Below, in pieces: positions 36,105 to 40,662 of a stretch of 40,662 nucleotides of DNA. Made by a program: the position numbers and the translations under genes. Source of the DNA: Candidatus Nanohalarchaeota archaeon (GTDB lineage: Archaea > EX4484-52 > B79-G9); the NCBI GenBank assembly GCA_030634545.1, contig DAOWAN010000008.1, forward strand, positions 1 to 40,662, written 5' to 3'. Positions within the stretch are counted from its first letter, which is position 1. Every line of letters begins with the position of its first letter. Below the pieces are notes generated by a model. That model saw nothing but the letters and a program-made list of their open reading frames with translations. It ran no database searches and was not told the origin of the DNA.

Positions 36105-36457
36105 GACTGAATACACTGCCGCCTACTCTGAGAGATAACCAGAGATATATTGTGTTTGAGGTTATTTCAAACAAAGATGTATGTCTTGAGACTGTTGTCA
36201 ATGCTATATGGAGTACTTCCTTGCAGCTTTTTGGCGAAGTTGGAACCTCAAAGTTTAAGATGTGGGTTCCCTCTATGCTCTTTGATGCGAGCAGGAAAAG
36301 AGCAGTCATCAGGACCACGCATGATTCAGTAGAGGAAGTAAGAGCAGTACTTGCATCAATCAAGGAGATTGAAGGTGAAAGTGTCATCTTTTTTGTACAT
36401 GGTGTAACCGGTACTATTAAATCTGCGAAGAATAAGTTTCTGGGACAGGATTTATAG
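36101..36457 (+). CDS. rnp2: RNase P protein component 2 (Rnp2/Pop5)
   Basis: A partner subunit in archaeal RNase P. It is 118 residues. MRLNTLPPTLRDNQRYIVFEVIS and GVTGTIKSAKNKFLGQ resemble the start and end of the Pop5 fold. The start overlaps the rnp3 stop (ATGA), the usual archaeal arrangement, which supports the call as much as the sequence does. No Shine-Dalgarno is obvious, consistent with re-initiation after rnp3. Confidence 0.88.
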   Translation: MRLNTLPPTLRDNQRYIVFEVISNKDVCLETVVNAIWSTSLQLFGEVGTSKFKMWVPSMLFDASRKRAVIRTTHDSVEEVRAVLASIKEIEGESVIFFVHGVTGTIKSAKNKFLGQDL

Positions 36458-36505
36458 GGATCAAAAGAGAAAAAGTTTAAATACACATAAAGCCAAGAAT
36501 AACTC

Positions 36506-36997
36506 ATGAAGTTCATTTTACTCGTGTTTTTTTTAGTCATTTCATTAGGCACCCCAGCATGCGCACATGAGATTACTGTCGGGGTAGCGTCTCTTGGTAA
36601 TGAGTATTCCAGAAATGACTATATTGTCTCAGAAAGTAACGGAATCATTACCGGAATTATTTCGCGGGGGCTTACGACAAGTGTGGATGTACAGGGAGAT
36701 TTTGAGTTGACACAGGATTCAGCAGGGAATAAGTTTTATGTTTTTTTTACAAGAGGAACCAGAGACAGTATTGATTCCCGTGCAAAGTACTTGATGGACA
36801 ATACATTTGAGAAGTTTTACAGCCCGAGTTTCGGTTTTGAACTTGAGGATAAGAAACAGATTCTGATTAGTACGATTTATGATACTTTCGATATTATCGG
36901 AAATGAGAGACTCAGAGCAGGCAATTATAATCTCTTGATAAGATATGAGAGACTTGCTTTTGGCAGACCGCAGATCAGTATTACAAAATCAAACTGA
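36506..36997 (+). CDS. Small exported protein of unknown function
   Basis: A 163-residue protein. A signal peptide, MKFILLVFFLVISLGTPACA, is followed by HEITVGVASLGNEYSRNDYI and a beta-rich body ending NYNLLIRYERLAFGRPQISI. No family is recognised. There is no second membrane helix, so it is probably secreted; CA/HE is a plausible cleavage site. TTTAAATAC lies about 26-30 nt before the ATG: leaderless. Its 3' end overlaps the convergent glycosyltransferase gene by 9 nt. Confidence 0.75.
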   Translation: MKFILLVFFLVISLGTPACAHEITVGVASLGNEYSRNDYIVSESNGIITGIISRGLTTSVDVQGDFELTQDSAGNKFYVFFTRGTRDSIDSRAKYLMDNTFEKFYSPSFGFELEDKKQILISTIYDTFDIIGNERLRAGNYNLLIRYERLAFGRPQISITKSN

Positions 36998-38068
36998 GAC
37001 ATAGACCGCCATTGTCTTTTTTGCGATTGCAGACCAGTCATCTATCTTATCTAGTCTTTCTTTTGCGCTCTTTGCAAGAGTCACTCTGAGTTGTCTGTCT
37101 TTCAGGAGTTTTATAGTCTTTTTTGCCAGATGCTCCTTCGACGATGGTTTGTGAGTAAGAATACATCCTTGAAAAAGTTCTTTTGCACCGACATTTTCCG
37201 ATAGGATGACCGGGAGATTTGCATCTATTGCATCAAGACATGCGATACCAAAAGGCTCATGGACAGAAGGCATGACGAAAATGCTCGCACTTCTGAAGTA
37301 TGCAGCTAACTCTTTGTCCTGTACGAAACCAGGAAATTCAAATGAATCATATACTCCAATCGTTTTTGCGAAGTTCTCCAGACTTTCTTTGAGATGACCA
37401 TCTCCGACAACAATGAATCGACAATCCGGTATTCGCTTTAAGATGTCTACTGATGCATATATAAGATATTCAATTCCTTTCTGGAAAGTAAGACGTGATG
37501 CACACATGACCAGAGGAATTTCTTTCCTCATTCCAGATACTTTGGGAAGAAGGGAGGAATAGTTGTAAATCACACTTATTTTTTGGGGGTCTGTATTGTA
37601 GTGAAACAGGATTTCCTGTTTCATGAGGTTGCTCACAGTGATTACAGCATCAGATTCAATAATTGCTGTTTTTTCAATATCAGATATTACGCTTTCAGTA
37701 GGTGCATCTTTTGCGCATCTCATATATTCAAGAGAATGAACAGTATGAACCCAGCGAATATTTATTTTTTTTGCAGCATTGACGCCGAACCAGTCATGCG
37801 TATGGATAACATCGAAATCAGTTGATTCTACCAACTTAACAATTGCGCGAGTATAGTTTTTGTCCAATTCTCCAGAATCTTTCATACTTGTGTTTATCTT
37901 ATGGATTATCAGATTTTTAGGAATAATTTCAGGTACATTTTCTTCTGGAAGAACAAGATGGACTTCTGCACCCTGCGCGCACAGGTTTCTTACGATATGC
38001 GTTATATGGATATCCATACCACCAGTGATTCTCCTATCAAAACCCCAGCCAGCCATCAGTATCTTCAT
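36989..38068 (-). CDS. GT4-family glycosyltransferase
   Basis: A 359-residue GT-B glycosyltransferase. MKILMAGWGFDRRITGGMDIHI is the N-terminal glycine loop, DVIHTHDWFGV the typical inner motif, ASRLTFQKGIEYLI and VVGDGHLKESL the donor-binding parts, and VMPSVHEPFGIACLDA the GT4 catalytic E-x7-E region, where the second Glu is Asp. It probably adds a hexose to a surface glycan or lipid; donor and acceptor are unknown. It may serve envelope glycosylation, together with the nucleotidyltransferase at 39083 and the sequon-rich giant protein. It is divergent from the small membrane protein. Confidence 0.88.
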   Translation of the reverse strand: MKILMAGWGFDRRITGGMDIHITHIVRNLCAQGAEVHLVLPEENVPEIIPKNLIIHKINTSMKDSGELDKNYTRAIVKLVESTDFDVIHTHDWFGVNAAKKINIRWVHTVHSLEYMRCAKDAPTESVISDIEKTAIIESDAVITVSNLMKQEILFHYNTDPQKISVIYNYSSLLPKVSGMRKEIPLVMCASRLTFQKGIEYLIYASVDILKRIPDCRFIVVGDGHLKESLENFAKTIGVYDSFEFPGFVQDKELAAYFRSASIFVMPSVHEPFGIACLDAIDANLPVILSENVGAKELFQGCILTHKPSSKEHLAKKTIKLLKDRQLRVTLAKSAKERLDKIDDWSAIAKKTMAVYVSV

Positions 38069-38141
38069 GGATATTGATTGAAATCTAATTTATATTAATT
38101 GAAGCATGCATAGAGAAATTAAGTGTTAAGCAGATGATGAT

Positions 38142-38453
38142 ATGAACATTACAAGTATTATAGAGCGCATGAAGGAGTTTCTTGAATTAACAGAAGCTAA
38201 GATCACTGTTTTTTTTATTCTTTTTGTAATTTCGTTTTCAATATTTGGTCCGTTTTTTTCCGGGTTCTGGTCTTTTGTTTTATTCCTGGTATATACTTAT
38301 GTATATTCATGTATGATGGGCAAGAAAATAGAGAATATCATCAAAAAAGGAATGAAAGTATCAGAGCAACAGATTGTAGGATATGGCACAATACACCTTA
38401 TATCCATATTACTGATTGTTTTGGTTGCGAAGTATTTTTCAGCAAGTGGTTGA
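38142..38453 (+). CDS. Small membrane protein of unknown function
   Basis: A 103-residue protein with an amphipathic N-terminus and about three hydrophobic helices (ITVFFILFVISFSIFGPFF, FWSFVLFLVYTYVYSCM, LISILLIVLVAKYF). No family is recognised. It is divergent from the glycosyltransferase, sharing a 73-bp AT-rich promoter region. The length and composition support a real gene, but there is nothing to assign a function. Confidence 0.6.
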   Translation: MNITSIIERMKEFLELTEAKITVFFILFVISFSIFGPFFSGFWSFVLFLVYTYVYSCMMGKKIENIIKKGMKVSEQQIVGYGTIHLISILLIVLVAKYFSASG

Positions 38454-38530
38454 GAATATAGATTATTTCTTAGATATGCCACTGACGCAACAGATTTATA
38501 ATATTGTAAAGTTACATAATCCGAAGTTCC

Positions 38531-38967
38531 ATGGTGAATCTTATGATTACAGGAAAGGTACTTTGTGACATATATCTGCCACAGGAAAACTATAAATCAA
38601 CATATGATGCAGGACCATTGAGCATGAAGAAATATTCTATACTTAATGTGAACTTCTTTCAACAGAACAAATAGATGACCTTATTGATAAGATGGTTAAG
38701 GGTTTTACAGATTTCAGTCCTTATGGTTTGTGTAAATCTATTCGTATACGAGACATTTGTAAAGATGAAGATGACAGCAGGGCAAGATACATTACTGTTT
38801 GTGGAGAGTGTCCAAGAGACTATCATAGTACTATGATAGATAAAGTGAAAGAAAAAGTACACAAGATAGCAGGGACATCTGTGATCTATGTGGAAAAGCC
38901 AGTTAATTTGTCTGTTAGCGAGAAGACTAATAATCCGAATCTTTTCGTTTACAAATCCAGAAGATGA
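38531..38967 (+). pseudogene. Uncharacterised gene split by an apparent -1 frameshift
   Basis: Two reading frames make one plausible protein of about 144 residues. The first runs from ATG 38531 (MVNLMITGKVLCDIYLPQENY...KKYSILNVNFF) and stops at TAG 38672. The second continues in the -1 frame from within 38647-38671 (LLSTEQIDDLIDKMVKG...) to 38967. The ORF track lists only the second, from an internal ATG at 38692. ATTTATAATA lies about 28-35 nt before ATG 38531, a good leaderless promoter that makes the upstream frame credible. The junction AACTTCTTTCAAC is not a canonical slippery heptamer, so mutation or sequencing error is as likely as programmed shifting. No family is recognised. Confidence 0.55.
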
Positions 38968-39082
38968 TTTACAGAACTCTTTTCATTCCAATTACCGACA
39001 TTAACTATAAATAATTTCTTCGTGATTATATTGTAATATATTTAATTATATGAGGATATAAAGTAATATTATATGTGATTCT

Positions 39083-39784
39083 ATGAAAGCAGTAATTCTT
39101 GCAGGCGGAAAAGGCACAAGGCTGCGCCCGCTGACCTATGCCATCCCAAAGCCACTGTTGCCGATAAACGAGAGACCAATGCTTGAGCATATACTTCTCT
39201 ATCTTAAGAAGTATGGCATAACAGAGGTTTTTATGACTATAGGATATCTTGGATACCAGATAAAGAGCTATTTCGGTGACGGGTCAGAACTTGGAATAAA
39301 GATAAAATATGTTGAGGAAAAGAAGCCGCTTGGCACTGCCGGATGCCTTAACATGATCAAGGGTGAGCTGGACGATACATTCATCCTTATAGGCGGCGAT
39401 AATCTTACGACACTTGACCTTGACAAGTTCATTGAATTTCATAAGAAAAGCAATAGTATCGGAACAGTTGCCTTATTTAAGCTTGAGGAGAAGATTGAGT
39501 ATGGCATATACAAATTAAATAACGATTCTTCTGTAAATGGATTTCTTGAAAAGCCAACGCACACACATCTTGCAGGTACTATGATTTTTGCACTGGAGCC
39601 AGGCATATTTGAGTTCATACCAGAGAATAAAGAGCATTCAGTCATTAACCTGACAGACGACATAATCCCAAAAGTCTTAAAAAGTGATAAAAAGTTTTCA
39701 GGATATGCTTTTGGCGATTATTGGGTAGATATCGGAAGGCTGAGCGATTATGAAAATGCGCATACCCACCAGCATTTTAAGTAG
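39083..39784 (+). CDS. Sugar-1-phosphate nucleotidyltransferase
   Basis: Activates a sugar phosphate with NTP to make an NDP-sugar for glycan synthesis. It is 233 residues. MKAVILAGGKGTRLRPLTYAIPKPLLPI is the nucleotide-binding loop, EEKKPLGTAGCLNMIKG and FILIGGDNLTTLDL hold the substrate and metal sites, and GYAFGDYWVDIGRLSDYENAH is the conserved end of the catalytic domain. It lacks the C-terminal left-handed helix repeats of longer mannose-1-phosphate guanylyltransferases. The exact sugar and base are not assignable. Several TATA-like stretches lie upstream at 39020-39070. It is followed by T-rich sequence. Confidence 0.9.
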   Translation: MKAVILAGGKGTRLRPLTYAIPKPLLPINERPMLEHILLYLKKYGITEVFMTIGYLGYQIKSYFGDGSELGIKIKYVEEKKPLGTAGCLNMIKGELDDTFILIGGDNLTTLDLDKFIEFHKKSNSIGTVALFKLEEKIEYGIYKLNNDSSVNGFLEKPTHTHLAGTMIFALEPGIFEFIPENKEHSVINLTDDIIPKVLKSDKKFSGYAFGDYWVDIGRLSDYENAHTHQHFK

Positions 39785-40114
39785 GATGGGTTTTCTTTTT
39801 TACTTTCGGAAGTATTGCGGAAGTACTTTACTTTAGTATTTGTGTAAAGTAAGCTTCAAAGGTTTACACTTTGTGCTGAGTCGTTTCGCATTGACATTCT
39901 GGATCATGAACTTTGTTTTTGAAATAATAATCAAGGGTTATATCTTAATGCCTAACCTCTCAAAGTGTACTTAACATTTTGGCTAATGTCACCAAATGAT
40001 AACATAAGTGCCTTGGGCAGTGATTTGTGCAACAACACCGGCGCGGATGATGAAAACAATAGATTTATAAATATAGCGCCAATTATCTAATCATTAATAA
40101 GTAGTAAGTATTGT
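39785..40114. other. Non-coding stretch with hairpin and promoter
   Basis: T-rich TTTTCTTTTTTAC right after the nucleotidyltransferase is terminator-like. TACTTTAC and GTAAAGTA form a perfect 8-bp inverted repeat near 39825-39855. A TATA box, TTTATAAAT, near 40067-40075 would start transcription about 15-20 nt before the small ORF at 40115. Nothing else is recognised. Confidence 0.5.
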
Positions 40115-40201
40115 ATGGTGACAAATGGAGAAAAAATAGAAAGAGTCATGAAGGTAAGCAATCGAAAGTTCATACAAAAATTAAGGTGGAATGATTTGTG
40201 A
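40115..40201 (+). CDS. 28-codon upstream ORF overlapping the methyltransferase start
   Basis: ATG 40115 begins MVTNGEKIERVMKVSNRKF and ends in TGA at 40199-40201, which overlaps the GTG start of the methyltransferase (GTGA). It follows a TATA box by about 45 nt. It is either a coupled leader peptide or a chance ORF; the lysine- and arginine-rich sequence has no recognised domain. Confidence 0.35.
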   Translation: MVTNGEKIERVMKVSNRKFIQKLRWNDL

Positions 40202-40662
40202 AAACTGATAATAAAGAAATAGAAAGGGCATATTGGAACCAAGAAAAAAATAATGAACAATATGAAGATAATAATTTTACCGTTTGGACTGACGAGATGG
40301 CACGAGGAAAGCTTATTGGTCATCTGGATAAAATTTTGCGCGATCCCAAATATATTGTTGCTGATTTGGGCTGTGGACCAGGACATATCTTGCCGTATCT
40401 TTCTTCGTTATGTAAAAAGGTAATAAAAATAGACTACGCAGAGAATATGTTAGAGGTAGCCGAAAGGAGAAATACTGATTTGCCAAACATTACTTACATA
40501 CAGGATGATATGAGGAATCTGCAAAGGTGGTATGATACATTTAACATTGCGATAGCAACAAATTCCATATTGCCAAATTCTATAGACGATGCAGATCAAA
40601 TGGTGATAGAAATTTTTAAGTCTCTTAAAGAGGGTGGAGTATGCGTTGCTGTCATGCCTTCA
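40198..40662 (+). CDS. Class I SAM-dependent methyltransferase (C-terminus cut by window edge)
   Basis: Missing from the ORF track because it has no stop in the window; I translated it by hand. From GTG 40198, 155 codons are visible. The SAM-binding motif I is DLGCGPGHILPYL (from residue 56), motif II region VIKIDYAENMLEVAERR, then YIQDDMRNLQ and a post-motif III stretch SLKEGGVCVAVMPS. AAGGTGG lies about 8-9 nt before the GTG. Substrate unknown: the family methylates small molecules, RNA or proteins. Confidence 0.85.
   Translation, partial: MKTDNKEIERAYWNQEKNNEQYEDNNFTVWTDEMARGKLIGHLDKILRDPKYIVADLGCGPGHILPYLSSLCKKVIKIDYAENMLEVAERRNTDLPNITYIQDDMRNLQRWYDTFNIAIATNSILPNSIDDADQMVIEIFKSLKEGGVCVAVMPS

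Overview
The window is archaeal chromosomal DNA. Archaeal signature genes include ribosomal protein L15e, RNA polymerase subunit L (Rpo11), transcription factor S, PCNA, RNase P subunits Rnp3 and Rnp2, an ER-type signal peptidase, an archaeal-type TrpRS and a Ski2/Mtr4-like helicase. Many genes have a TATA box about 25-30 nt before the start codon and no Shine-Dalgarno, i.e. probable leaderless transcripts. The lineage cannot be fixed from the sequence alone. A complete trp operon argues against the most reduced DPANN genomes.

Layout. 1-6.4 kb: Ski2-like helicase (cut by the window edge), a DUF2582 winged helix, an EamA transporter, TrpRS, an unknown leaderless gene and a two-gene half-size permease. 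6.4-9.3 kb: a hairpin-dense intergenic block, a Cys-rich repeat lipoprotein, and a paralogue of the unknown gene. 9.3-15.9 kb: a complete, tightly overlapping trpEGDCFBA operon on the minus strand. 15.9-16.6 kb: a non-coding gap where strand composition flips, a candidate replication origin. 16.6-21.4 kb: information-processing genes (L15e, RpoL, signal peptidase, TFS, an OB-fold protein, PCNA) and a bacterial/viral-type topoisomerase IB. 21.5-31.1 kb: a rhomboid protease, a small winged-helix gene, and a 2772-residue surface protein with one C-terminal membrane helix and two cytoplasmic zinc ribbons. 31.2-35.3 kb: two KaiC-like ATPases flanking GGPP synthase and a SpoIIM-family membrane protein. 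35.4-40.7 kb: RNase P subunits, a small exported protein, a GT4 glycosyltransferase, a small membrane protein, a frameshifted gene, a sugar nucleotidyltransferase and a partial methyltransferase.

The most unusual signal is a family of four intergenic elements (about 8.35, 17.36, 33.19 and 34.29 kb). All four share one architecture: an outer stem enclosing two hairpins whose loops are complementary to each other (a kissing-loop arrangement). The primary sequences differ, but the pairings are kept by compensatory changes. Other second-look items are two intergenic repeats that each lie between a gene tail and a copy of that tail, a composite inverted-repeat region at 6.49-6.76 kb, and the strand-composition switch near 16.3 kb.

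How the genes fit together: the trp operon and TrpRS supply and use tryptophan. RpoL, TFS, PCNA, L15e and RNase P form housekeeping clusters. The giant sequon-rich surface protein, the signal peptidase, the rhomboid, the glycosyltransferase and the nucleotidyltransferase suggest an elaborate cell envelope, though a direct link between them is inference.
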